DNA from: Propionibacteriaceae bacterium
GTDB lineage: Bacteria; Actinomycetota; Actinomycetes; Propionibacteriales; Propionibacteriaceae
Assembly (NCBI GenBank): GCA_031266665.1
Contig: JAISAO010000031.1
Coordinates: forward strand, 1 to 64,000
Direction: 5' to 3'
Length of the DNA: 64,000 nucleotides
The notes beneath the pieces are model-generated. The model was not told the DNA's origin, made no database searches, and worked only from the letters and a program-made list of their open reading frames with translations. Below, piece by piece: positions 8,097 through 15,845 of this stretch. A program made the position numbers and the translations under genes. Every line of letters starts with the position of its first letter. Position 1 is the first letter of the stretch.

Positions 8097-9092
8097 CTAG
8101 GCCTGTTCCAACAAGGCGGCCAGAGCTTCGACCGAGTACCACTGGTCGTTGCTGTCGGAGCGGTAGGCGAAGCCAGCGGGCGTCGGCGTCGCCCCGGCCG
8201 GGGGGCGGTAGCCCCAGGTGCCCAGGTCCGGCTGGATGACGTAGTAGTCGCCGCCGGCCAGCATCAGCGCCCGGCGGCCCTCCTCGGGGGAGATCATCTC
8301 CTCGTGCAGCTTCTCGCCCGGCCGCAGCCCGATGTCCTCCAACTCGGCCTGAGGGGCCACGGCCTGGGCCAGGTCGACAATCTTGACCGACGGGATGCGC
8401 GGCACCAGCAACTCACCGCCCTGCATCAGGTCGAACATGTCGACCACCATGCGCACGGCCTGGGCCAGCGTGATGAGGAAACGGGTGCAGCGCAGGTCGG
8501 TGATCGGCAGCGGCAGGCCGGCGGCCGCCCGGCGGCGGAAGAAGGGGATGACGGAGCCGCGCGAGTCGATGACGTTGCCGTAGCGCACGACGGCGAAGCG
8601 GGTGGGGTAGGCGGCGGCATAGTGGTTGCCGTTGATGAACAACTTGTCGGCCGTCAGCTTGGTGGCGCCATAGAGGTTGATCGGGCTGGAGGCCTTGTCC
8701 GTCGACAGGGCCACCACTTTCCCGACCCCGGCCTCAATGGCCGACTCGACCACGTTCTGCGATCCCAGGACATTAGTTTTGACGAACTCGAAGGGGTTGT
8801 ACTCGGCCGTGTCGACCTGTTTCAAGGCGGCGGCGTGGACCACGTAGTCGATGCCGCGCATGGCCCGGGTCAGTCGCCGCTCGTCCCGGACGTCGCCGAT
8901 GAACCAGCGCAGCCGGGGGTCGTCGTCGAAGGCCTGGCGCAATTCATATTGCTTTAACTCGTCGCGCGAGTAGACCGCCAGCCGCCTCGGCCCCACCTGG
9001 TCCAAGACGTAACGCAAGAAAGCCTTGCCGAAAGAGCCGGTGCCGCCGGTGATGAGCACATTCGACCCGCTGAGCACCGACACCCCCGACAC
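8097..9092 (-). CDS. pseB: UDP-GlcNAc 4,6-dehydratase (5-inverting)
   Basis: A 331-residue SDR enzyme, the first step of pseudaminic acid synthesis. The start is set by AGGAGG five bases before GTG 9092; upstream in-frame codons lack such a site. VLITGGTGSFGKAFL near the N-terminus is the Rossmann NAD(P)-binding motif. LSTDKASSPINLYGATK carries the short-chain dehydrogenase Tyr-x-x-x-Lys and the NPINLYGATK block diagnostic of PseB/FlaA1. Length matches the family (about 330). It is the promoter-proximal gene of pseB-pseC-pseF and is divergent from the pseG-pseH fusion, so both units may share a control region at 9093-9254. Confidence 0.95.
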   Translation of the reverse strand: MSGVSVLSGSNVLITGGTGSFGKAFLRYVLDQVGPRRLAVYSRDELKQYELRQAFDDDPRLRWFIGDVRDERRLTRAMRGIDYVVHAAALKQVDTAEYNPFEFVKTNVLGSQNVVESAIEAGVGKVVALSTDKASSPINLYGATKLTADKLFINGNHYAAAYPTRFAVVRYGNVIDSRGSVIPFFRRRAAAGLPLPITDLRCTRFLITLAQAVRMVVDMFDLMQGGELLVPRIPSVKIVDLAQAVAPQAELEDIGLRPGEKLHEEMISPEEGRRALMLAGGDYYVIQPDLGTWGYRPPAGATPTPAGFAYRSDSNDQWYSVEALAALLEQA

Positions 9093-9254
9093 TGATACCT
9101 CCTGGGATCGACCAAACCGTCCCGGGGCCAAGCCCGGGGCCGGGCCAAGCCCGACTGGGGCATTCTAACGCCGACCGCCGGCCCGCCCGCGGGCCGCGCC
9201 CGGCCGGGGCGCCCGACGACCGCTACGGTTGGTCATGGTCCACCGGGAGGCGAG
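9093..9254. promoter_or_regulatory. divergent control region between pseB and the pseG-pseH fusion
   Basis: This 162-bp gap separates two outward-facing Pse genes and carries their ribosome-binding sites: AGGAGG (complement of 9098-9103) for pseB and GGGAGG (9244-9249) for pseG-pseH. The region is very GC-rich. I could not find convincing -35/-10 hexamers or an operator by eye, so promoter presence is inferred from gene orientation only. Confidence 0.45.
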
Positions 9255-10751
9255 ATGACGGCTTTGAACGTCCGGCTGCACTGCAACGGCGGCGGCCGTT
9301 ACGGGCTGGGCCACGTCATGCGTTGCGTCGCCCTGGCCCAGGAGGCCTCGGCCCGGGGCTGGCGGGTGCGGCTGGGGGGCGACCTCAGCCCCCGGGCGGT
9401 CCAGTCGGTGGCCGCCCTGTGCCCGGCGGCCGAGGTCGAGACGGTGGCCGCCGGGGCCATCGGCCCCTGGCTGGCGGCGGCCGGGGCCGACGTCCTCCAC
9501 CTCGACAGTTACTGGCTGCGCCCCGACGACCGACCCCGGGGTGGACCCTTGGTCTCCGGCCTGCGCGACGACCCCTGGGGGACGCCCGGCGACCTGACGA
9601 TCCATCCCACCCTGGGGGCGGAGACGGCGGCCGGCCCGCCGCTAGGCGGGGTCGAGTTGTTCGGCGTCGACTACGCCCTTGTCCGCCGCCAGATCTTGGA
9701 CCGCCGCCAATCGCCGACGGTGGAGCGGGAGGGCGTCCTGGTGGTCGTCGGCGGGACCGATCCCCAGGGGCTGGCCCCCAGGCTGGCCGCCGGCCTGCTG
9801 CGGCTGGCGCCGGAACTGGCCCTGACCGTGGTGGCCTCGGGGGCGGGGGCGGGTCCGTTGCGGGACCTGGCCGCCGACCACCCCCGGCTACGGCTATTGC
9901 CCTTCGTGGACGACCTGGCGGCCTGGTCCCAACGGGCCGCCCTGGTGGTGACGGCCGCCGGCACCACCGTCTGGGACCTGGCCGCCCTGGGCACGCCGCT
10001 GGCCCTGGTGGCGACGGCCGACAACCAACTGGCGGGCTATCGGGCGGCCGTCCGGGCGGGGCTGGCCCTGGGCCTAAGCCTCGATCCAGCGCCACCCGAC
10101 CACCGGGGCGAGCCACCGGACCTGTCGGCCGGCCTGGACCAGGCGGTCGCGGCCCTGACCCAGCCGGAGCGTCTGGCCCGATTGGGCGCCCGGGGGCGGG
10201 AACTGGTCGACGGGCTGGGGGCCTGGCGGGTGGTTTCGGCCTGGGAACAACTGGTCCGAACCGGGGTGAGCGGTGGACCGGAGGCCGGGCTGACGGTCCG
10301 GCCGGTCGGCCACCAGGACGCCGAGTTGTTGTTGGCCTGGCGCAATCACCCGGCCACCCGGCTGGCCTCGCGCTCGACCGGGGTGATCCCCTGGTCCCAG
10401 CACCGGGAGTGGCTGGAGGCAGTTTTAGCGGACCCGGAACAACACCGCCTGGTAATAGTCCAACGCGGCCCCCAGGCGGTCGGCACGGTCCGCTGGCGGC
10501 GCCTGGGCGCCCGCCACTGGGAGGTCTCCTTGACCGTCGCCCCGCCGTGTCGCGGCCAGGGCCTGGGGGCGGCGGTCCTGCTGGCCGGCCAGGCGGCGCT
10601 GCCCCGCCAGGGCCTGACCCGGCTTGAGGCCGTCATCCGTCACGACAATATAGCTTCACAAAAGACCTTCGCCAAGGCCGGCTATCTGCCCTTCCGGCCG
10701 GCGGACGCCGCCGGTCTCACCAGCGCCGTCGCCTGGCGCCGCCTGGACTGA
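9255..10751 (+). CDS. PseG-PseH fusion: UDP-sugar hydrolase plus GNAT N-acetyltransferase
   Basis: A 498-residue two-domain enzyme. Residues 1-335 match PseG, a GT-B-fold hydrolase: GRYGLGHVMRCVALAQEA is its glycine-rich signature, with VVVGGTDPQGLAPRL and VTAAGTTVWDLAALGTP further on. It removes UDP from UDP-2,4-diacetamido-2,4,6-trideoxy-altropyranose. Residues about 345-498 are a GNAT domain (LTVRPVGHQDAELLLAWRN start, CRGQGLGAAVLLAG acetyl-CoA loop, ending like PseH), expected to N-acetylate the 4-amino group. PseH acts before PseG, so the fusion would channel two consecutive steps. ATG 9255 follows GGGAGG. In Campylobacter and Helicobacter these are separate proteins. Neither domain shows a break. 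Confidence 0.9.
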   Translation: MTALNVRLHCNGGGRYGLGHVMRCVALAQEASARGWRVRLGGDLSPRAVQSVAALCPAAEVETVAAGAIGPWLAAAGADVLHLDSYWLRPDDRPRGGPLVSGLRDDPWGTPGDLTIHPTLGAETAAGPPLGGVELFGVDYALVRRQILDRRQSPTVEREGVLVVVGGTDPQGLAPRLAAGLLRLAPELALTVVASGAGAGPLRDLAADHPRLRLLPFVDDLAAWSQRAALVVTAAGTTVWDLAALGTPLALVATADNQLAGYRAAVRAGLALGLSLDPAPPDHRGEPPDLSAGLDQAVAALTQPERLARLGARGRELVDGLGAWRVVSAWEQLVRTGVSGGPEAGLTVRPVGHQDAELLLAWRNHPATRLASRSTGVIPWSQHREWLEAVLADPEQHRLVIVQRGPQAVGTVRWRRLGARHWEVSLTVAPPCRGQGLGAAVLLAGQAALPRQGLTRLEAVIRHDNIASQKTFAKAGYLPFRPADAAGLTSAVAWRRLD

Positions 10752-10961
10752 GATCCGGGCTGATCGGCCTGACCGGTGACACATCGGACGAGTTTTGGGG
10801 TCGAGGCGCGCGACACTCGCTCAGGCCAGATCCAGCAATGATCTCCGTGACGAGTGGCCCTAGTGGATGGCGTGGTGACTCGAGGACGGAGTGAACCTTC
10901 GTTGAGCGTCGTCGACGCCGCCAGCGCGCCCGGGTGGGGCCGCCCAGCGGTGGAACTGGGC
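10752..10961. repeat. degenerate family A repeat material between convergent Pse genes
   Basis: This gap lies between the ends of pseG-pseH and pseI. Its right end reads GTGGGGCCGCCCAGCGGTGG then GGGCTCAG, a copy of the family A right half with an internal deletion. Upstream, GGAGTGAACCT and CAGCGCGCCCGGGTGGGG also occur before the family A copy near 36660-36710. The TGA stop of pseI (complement of 10962-10964) falls inside the terminal GGGCTCAG. The left end (TGAGATCCGGGCTGATC from 10749) resembles a second, decayed half. No gene is visible here; a terminator role is possible. Confidence 0.6.
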
Positions 10962-12053
10962 TCAGACCAGGTCCCAGGTCAGCGGCGTGCCGGCGGCGAC
11001 GGCGCGGCGGAAACGCCGCCCCAACACCAGGCCGAGTTGGTCCGGGTCCAGCCCGCCGGACGGACGAATTGAACGCACATTGTCGGCCGTGACCTCGTCC
11101 CCGGCGGCCACAGCCGTGGTCACGAACAAGGAGCGGCGCAGTCCCCAGACGGCCGCCTCGGCCTCGGAGGGGCCGAAACCGGCCGGCGCCCGGCTGGACA
11201 GGCGGGCTTGCTCGACCGCCTCCACCAACTGGGCCAACTCCGCTGGCGAGGCCGAGAAGGCCGAGTCGACGGCGCCGTCGTGACGGTCCAAGGTGACGTG
11301 TTTCTCGACGCAGACCGCCCCCAGGGCGGCCGCCGCCACCGCCACACCGATGCCCAAGCTGTGGTCCGACAGTCCGACCGGGCAGTCGAAGGCCCGGGAC
11401 AACAGCTCCAGGTTGGCCAGGCGGACATCCTGCGGCCGGGCCGGGTAGGCGGCCTGGCAGACCAGCAAGACCAATTCAGCCGTGCCGGCTTGGCGCAGGG
11501 CCGTCACCGCCTGGTCGATCTCGGCCAGGGAGGCCATCCCGGTCGACACCATGACCGGCTTGCCGGTGCGGGCGATCTCGCGCAGCAGCGGCCGATCAAC
11601 CAGCTCGGCCGAGGCGACCTTGTACAGCGGGCAGTCCAACTCCTCCAGGAAGGCCACGGCGCTGGGGTCGAAGGGGCTGGAGAAGGCCACCAGGCCGAGC
11701 TGATGGGCCCGCTGGAACAACGGTCGATGCCATTCCCAGGGCGTCTGGGCCTCGGAATAGAGATCGTGCAGGTTGCGCCCGCCCCACAGCTCGTGGTCGT
11801 CGCGCAGCCGGAAGGCGGGAGCCGAGCAGTCGATGGTGATGGTGTCGGCGGTGTAGGTCTGGAGTTTGACCGCCGACGCCCCGGCGACGGCCACGGCCTC
11901 GACGATGCCCAGGGCGCGCTCCAGCGAGCCGCCGTGGTTGCCCGACAGCTCGCCCACCACGAATAGCGGCGCCCCGGCGGCGATCGTCCGGCCCTGGACC
12001 TCGATCGCCCGGCCGGCCCCGCTGGGGACGGCGGCGGGCGCCGCCGAGGTCAT
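10962..12053 (-). CDS. pseI: pseudaminic acid synthase (NeuB family)
   Basis: A 363-residue sialic-acid-synthase-family enzyme. FVVGELSGNHGGSLERAL and GASAVKLQTYTADTITID are the NeuB-family active-site start; FSSPFDPSAVAFLEELD, VSTGMASLAEID and GLSDHSLGIGVAVAAAALGA follow the TIM-barrel order. From about residue 300 there is a C-terminal SAF (antifreeze-like) domain, as in NeuB/PseI. It condenses the PseG product with phosphoenolpyruvate to give Pse. ATG 12053 directly follows the TAG stop of the upstream GT2 gene, so it belongs to the four-gene minus-strand unit GT4, coiled-coil protein, GT2, pseI. Choice of Pse over legionaminate or sialate rests on the neighbouring pseB/C/G/H/F. Confidence 0.93.
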   Translation of the reverse strand: MTSAAPAAVPSGAGRAIEVQGRTIAAGAPLFVVGELSGNHGGSLERALGIVEAVAVAGASAVKLQTYTADTITIDCSAPAFRLRDDHELWGGRNLHDLYSEAQTPWEWHRPLFQRAHQLGLVAFSSPFDPSAVAFLEELDCPLYKVASAELVDRPLLREIARTGKPVMVSTGMASLAEIDQAVTALRQAGTAELVLLVCQAAYPARPQDVRLANLELLSRAFDCPVGLSDHSLGIGVAVAAAALGAVCVEKHVTLDRHDGAVDSAFSASPAELAQLVEAVEQARLSSRAPAGFGPSEAEAAVWGLRRSLFVTTAVAAGDEVTADNVRSIRPSGGLDPDQLGLVLGRRFRRAVAAGTPLTWDLV

Positions 12054-13208
12054 CTAGGCCGCCCGGGTGGGGTAGACGTAACGGTCCCGCCGGTTGGGGA
12101 CCTGGGCCAACTGGTCGGCCGTGTCCCCCCGGTCGAAGATGTCGACCGTCTCCGGGCCCCGGTCGAACAGTCGGGCCAGCCCGGCCAGGACCGGTTCGCC
12201 GGCCGCCAGGGGCCAGTCCAGCTCGAAGCCCAGATAGTCGATCTGGACCCGGTCGCAGCCTTGGGGGGCGACCCGGCAATGGGGCCTGACGAGCGAGGCC
12301 GGGCGGGGCAGCCAGGACACCTCCAGGCTGTAGCCCAGGCGGAGGCCGGCCTCGGCCAGGAGGGCCTGGCGGGCCTGGTCCCACAGCCGGCGGCTGATCC
12401 CAGTGGCCTCGAAGGCCGCCACCTCCTGGCGGAAGCCGGGGTGGCGCTGGTCGATGACGGCCTCGTTGGCCGGCACCGTCGTCATACCATCGGCCAACAG
12501 CCCGGCCGCCCGGTTGGAGCCGCCGCCGGCGTGGTAGACGAAGCCGCCCGGGGCCAGACAGGCGCGCTGGCCCAGGGCCCGGCTGCGGCAGCTCCAGTCG
12601 ACCTCCTCGCAGTAGCCCCGGCCGAAGATCGGGTCCATCAGCCCGACCAGGCGGATGGCCTCGGCCGGGATCAGCATGAAGAAAGAGATACCGGTCGGGA
12701 TGTCGACCAGGACGGGTCCCAGAGTGTCGGCCAGGGTCTGCGACACCCAGTCGACCGTCGCCTGGTCGGTCAAGAAGTGGTCCGGGTCGCGGTTGGGCAA
12801 GGAGTAGATCGAGGCGTTACAAGACAGGGCCGTGACCGAGCCCACCCGATCACCGCCGGCCCGCCAGGCCTGGACCAGGGCGGTGACGGCGTTACGGGGG
12901 TAGATCACGTCGGAGTTGGAGACGATGGCGCAGTCGTAGTCGCGGGCCAGAGCCGTTTTCAGACCCAGGTTGACATTGCGCGGGATGCCCAGGTTGCGCG
13001 GGCTGCGGTAGTAGTCGATACCCCGCTCCCGGCACAGCGCGGCCAACTCTTGGCTCCAGCCCGGCTCGGGCGAGCAGTCGTCCAAAACGATGACGTCGAG
13101 CTCCAGCCCGTCGCGGTCCAGCCGGGCGGCCGAGTCCAGCGTGCGGGTGAAGAAGTCCCGGCCGTTATAAGCCGTCAGGCACAACAGCGCCCGGGTCGTC
13201 CGGGTCAT
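12054..13208 (-). CDS. family 2 glycosyltransferase
   Basis: A 384-residue GT2 protein. ALLCLTAYNGRDFFTRTL opens the GT-A fold; VIVLDDCSPEPGW and CAIVSNSDVIYPRNAV give the nucleotide-binding and DxD-like (SNSD) positions. GYCEEVDWSCRSRALG matches the later ED-x-D/W region. About 120 residues follow the catalytic domain and are not recognised. ATG 13208 overlaps the stop of the coiled-coil gene by four bases, and the stop abuts the pseI start, so it is translated with the Pse synthase. It may act on the same glycan, but donor and acceptor are not readable. Confidence 0.83.
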   Translation of the reverse strand: MTRTTRALLCLTAYNGRDFFTRTLDSAARLDRDGLELDVIVLDDCSPEPGWSQELAALCRERGIDYYRSPRNLGIPRNVNLGLKTALARDYDCAIVSNSDVIYPRNAVTALVQAWRAGGDRVGSVTALSCNASIYSLPNRDPDHFLTDQATVDWVSQTLADTLGPVLVDIPTGISFFMLIPAEAIRLVGLMDPIFGRGYCEEVDWSCRSRALGQRACLAPGGFVYHAGGGSNRAAGLLADGMTTVPANEAVIDQRHPGFRQEVAAFEATGISRRLWDQARQALLAEAGLRLGYSLEVSWLPRPASLVRPHCRVAPQGCDRVQIDYLGFELDWPLAAGEPVLAGLARLFDRGPETVDIFDRGDTADQLAQVPNRRDRYVYPTRAA

Positions 13209-13597
13209 CGGCCCAGCACCCGTCGGGCCAAGGCCCGGCCGCGACGCCGGACCAGTCGCAGCGCCCGGACGGCCGAGTCCCCCAGGCCGTCGAACTGGCC
13301 CCGTAGGCCCTTGGCCTGGGCCAGTTCGGCCCGCAGGCGCAACAACTCGTCCCCGCTCTGGTTCAGCCGGGCGGTCAAGTCGATCACCCGGGCGTTGGCG
13401 ATCTCCAAATCGATCAGGGCCTGTTCCAAGCTGAGCTGGTCCAGGCTCGGCCCCGGCTCGGCCACGTCTGACCGGTCCGCCGCCGGCGGGGCCGCAGCCG
13501 GATCGGCCACCGGCTCCACCGGCTCCACCGGCTCCAGCGGGGTCGGTTGGGCCTGGGTGGCTGGGGGTTTCGTCTTAGTCGGCTTAGTCGGTGACAT
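13205..13597 (-). CDS. small Pro-rich coiled-coil protein in the GT operon
   Basis: A 130-residue protein starting at ATG 13597, with AGGAGG five bases upstream, lying inside the end of the GT4 gene (14-base overlap). The N-terminal third is Pro/Thr/Lys-rich with a short EPVEPVEPV repeat. Residues about 50-100 are a heptad-like coiled coil (LDQLSLEQALIDLEIANA, then LRLRAELAQAKGL). The C-terminus is strongly basic (RLVRRRGRALARRVLGR). It has no signal peptide or membrane segment. The coil plus basic tail resembles the extreme C-termini of several wall glycosyltransferases, such as the one at 4622-6145. It may therefore be a detached tether or scaffold for the enzymes encoded on either side. 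Function unknown. Confidence 0.7.
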   Translation of the reverse strand: MSPTKPTKTKPPATQAQPTPLEPVEPVEPVADPAAAPPAADRSDVAEPGPSLDQLSLEQALIDLEIANARVIDLTARLNQSGDELLRLRAELAQAKGLRGQFDGLGDSAVRALRLVRRRGRALARRVLGR

Positions 13598-15548
13598 GGC
13601 GTCCTCCTGTTCGGTTGTCGCTCGGGTCTGGCCGCAGCGATGGGCGCGACAACGAGTCGAGATAGGCCGCGATCAAACGGTCGGCGTAGCGCCGCCAGGT
13701 CAGACGCGCCGCGGCGGCCCGGACCGCCTCCACCTGGCGGCGGGCCAGCTCCGGTTGGGACAGGGCCGTGATGGCGTCGGCCAGGGCGGCGGGCGTCCAG
13801 TCGGCCGCCGTCACCGGGATGTCGCCCAGCAGTTCGGCCAGGGGACCGAAGCCGACGAAGACGGTCGGGGTGTCGAAGACGGCCGCCTCGAAGGGCACCA
13901 GTCCGAAGCCCTCGGCCGAGGTCGGATAGCAGACGACCTGGGCGTGGCTCAGCAGCCAGTCGCGCTCCGCCTCCGTGACGTCGGCCAGCGTCAGCGGCCC
14001 CGGACCGGTCATGGCCGCCCGGGCCTCCGACTGGCGGCTCGACCCGAGGGGCACGATGGCCCCGGCCAGGACCAGTTCGAGGTCCGATCCCCGGCGGCGC
14101 AGCTCCTGCCAGGCCCGGATCGCCAGATCGCGGTTCTTGTGGGCGTAGTCCGCCCCCAGCACCACGATGAAGGGGCGGGCCGCCCAGCCGGCGGCCAGCA
14201 GGTCGGGCGGGGGGGTCGGGTCGGCGGTCGGCCGGAGGTGGTCGGCCCCATTCTCGATCACGTAGACAGCCTGATCGGCTATCGGCAGCCGGGCGCGGCG
14301 GATCATGGCGGCGGTGTCGTGGGAGATGGCCACCACGGCGTCGACCTGGCCCACCGCCTGGCGCAGATGGCGGCGGTAGCCGAGATATTCCGCCGGCTGG
14401 CCGAAGTAATGACCATTGTCGTAGGCGATGAGGTCTTGAATGGTGATGAAAACCCTCCGCCCCAGTTGTCGCCAGCGCTCCAGCGGCAGGCGGCCGGAGG
14501 GCTGGAAGGGCCGGTGGACGATGTCGACGGCGGTCAGGGAGGGGAATTGGCCGCCCCGCTCGTCGATCACCGTGATCTTGGGGTGGCCCAAAACCGGCCG
14601 GGCGTAATCCGGGATCCGGCCCTCGGTGGTGCCGACGTAGAGCCGGCTGATCCTGGGGTCGTCCGCCAGGGCTTGGAGTTGGCCCAGCGTCGCCACCTGG
14701 GTGCCCATCTGGTAGCGGCCCAGCGCCGAGCCGTCGAAGGCCACCGTCAAACCCTCGACGCCCGCCCGCAGGAAAGCCAGCACCTGGCCCACGGGGGCGG
14801 TCTCGGAAACGTGTTCCTGGTCGTAGAGGCCGGGGAACTCCGGGGCGTGCCGGGCCTCCAGCCAGGCCCGGGGGGCCTCGACGTCGATCGGGTCCGGCCG
14901 GTCGCCGGGCTGGGCCGGGCGGGTCAGATAGGTCGTCGGGTCGAGCAGGTTGGCGAAGCCGCGGCGTCTGGCCCGCAGGGCGAAATCGGTCACGGCCAGC
15001 GCCGGGTCCGCCACCGTCGGGTCCAGCCCGCCCACCGCCCGCAGGGCGACGCCCGCCACCAGCACCGCGCCGCCGGCCGGCGCCGGCAGCGGCACCGCCG
15101 GCTGGGGCGGCAGGGCGCGCAGGGCCCGGGTGAGGGTGATCTCGTTGTGGCCGTTGGGGGCCAGGGGGACGGGGGCGTTGCGGTCGGGGAAGCTCAGGTA
15201 GGAGGCGCTGTTGGACAGGAACGACACCGTGGCCACCCGCCGGTCGTCCCCCACTGCCGCCAGGGCCGGCCCGAAGGGGTCCAGCGGCGCCACCACCGGG
15301 CTCCAGGCCACCAGCACGGCCTCGGCCCCGTCGGCCACCAGTTGGTCGACCGCTTGGGCCAGCGGGGCCGTCGTGGTCGCCACCTTGTAGGGCTCGGGCC
15401 AGTCCAGCACCGTGCCCGGGCCGATCAGAGCGACGACGGCCACATCGTTGTCGCATAGGGCCTTGACCGAGGCGGTCCAGCGCTCCGGCTGGCCGCCGAC
15501 GCAAAGCAGGGCCTGAAAGGGGGGCCCAAGCACCGTCTCGCCAGTCAC
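13584..15548 (-). CDS. large GT4 (group 1) glycosyltransferase with degenerate N-terminal domain
   Basis: GTG 15548 is used because GGAGG lies six bases upstream; this gives 654 residues. The C-terminal about 330 residues are a GT-B group 1 enzyme: VFITIQDLIAYDNGHYFG, VDAVVAISHDTAAMI, FIVVLGADYAHKNRDLAI and CYPTSAEGFGLVPFEAA, whose EGFGLVPFE is the E-x7-E donor-binding motif. The first 280 residues look like a decayed GT2-type domain (FQALLCVGGQPERWTASV, later AVGGLDPTVADPALA), probably no longer catalytic. First gene of the minus-strand unit ending in pseI. Likely a cytoplasmic enzyme building the Pse-containing glycan; substrate unknown. Confidence 0.85.
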   Translation of the reverse strand: MTGETVLGPPFQALLCVGGQPERWTASVKALCDNDVAVVALIGPGTVLDWPEPYKVATTTAPLAQAVDQLVADGAEAVLVAWSPVVAPLDPFGPALAAVGDDRRVATVSFLSNSASYLSFPDRNAPVPLAPNGHNEITLTRALRALPPQPAVPLPAPAGGAVLVAGVALRAVGGLDPTVADPALAVTDFALRARRRGFANLLDPTTYLTRPAQPGDRPDPIDVEAPRAWLEARHAPEFPGLYDQEHVSETAPVGQVLAFLRAGVEGLTVAFDGSALGRYQMGTQVATLGQLQALADDPRISRLYVGTTEGRIPDYARPVLGHPKITVIDERGGQFPSLTAVDIVHRPFQPSGRLPLERWRQLGRRVFITIQDLIAYDNGHYFGQPAEYLGYRRHLRQAVGQVDAVVAISHDTAAMIRRARLPIADQAVYVIENGADHLRPTADPTPPPDLLAAGWAARPFIVVLGADYAHKNRDLAIRAWQELRRRGSDLELVLAGAIVPLGSSRQSEARAAMTGPGPLTLADVTEAERDWLLSHAQVVCYPTSAEGFGLVPFEAAVFDTPTVFVGFGPLAELLGDIPVTAADWTPAALADAITALSQPELARRQVEAVRAAAARLTWRRYADRLIAAYLDSLSRPSLRPDPSDNRTGGRHVTD

Positions 15549-15845
15549 AGCCAGCCTCCGTCGGGTAACATCAGCCGACTTTATCACGCGGCTTGCCTGG
15601 ACCGGCCGAACCCAAGTCAACTTGTCCCAATGAGTCTCAATGGCTCTGTCCCGCTAGCCCGATGGCCCGATGGCCCTGTCCCCATAGTCTCGTCTCGGCG
15701 GCGGTCGGCGGCTCGGCCGTCCGGAGCGAGCCGCCCCCTCGTCCGGAGCGGACCGCCCCTCGGCCGCCCCCTCGGATGGCCGCCGGCCCCCGCCCGGGAA
15801 GTCGTCAGAGCCCGAACCCGGCGGCGGGGTCGCCATAATGGGGGC

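Noticed and set aside
13514-13545. CCGGCTCCA tandem repeats as a CRISPR-like or minisatellite array
   Set aside because: Only three short units, in frame within a gene (EPVEPVEPV); no spacers.
12261-15458. A very long plus-strand open frame (over 1000 codons) opposite pseI-side glycosyltransferase genes
   Set aside because: It is the antisense shadow of real minus-strand genes in GC-rich DNA: it is Gly/Arg/Val-rich with no recognisable domain, while the minus strand has clear GT and coiled-coil proteins.
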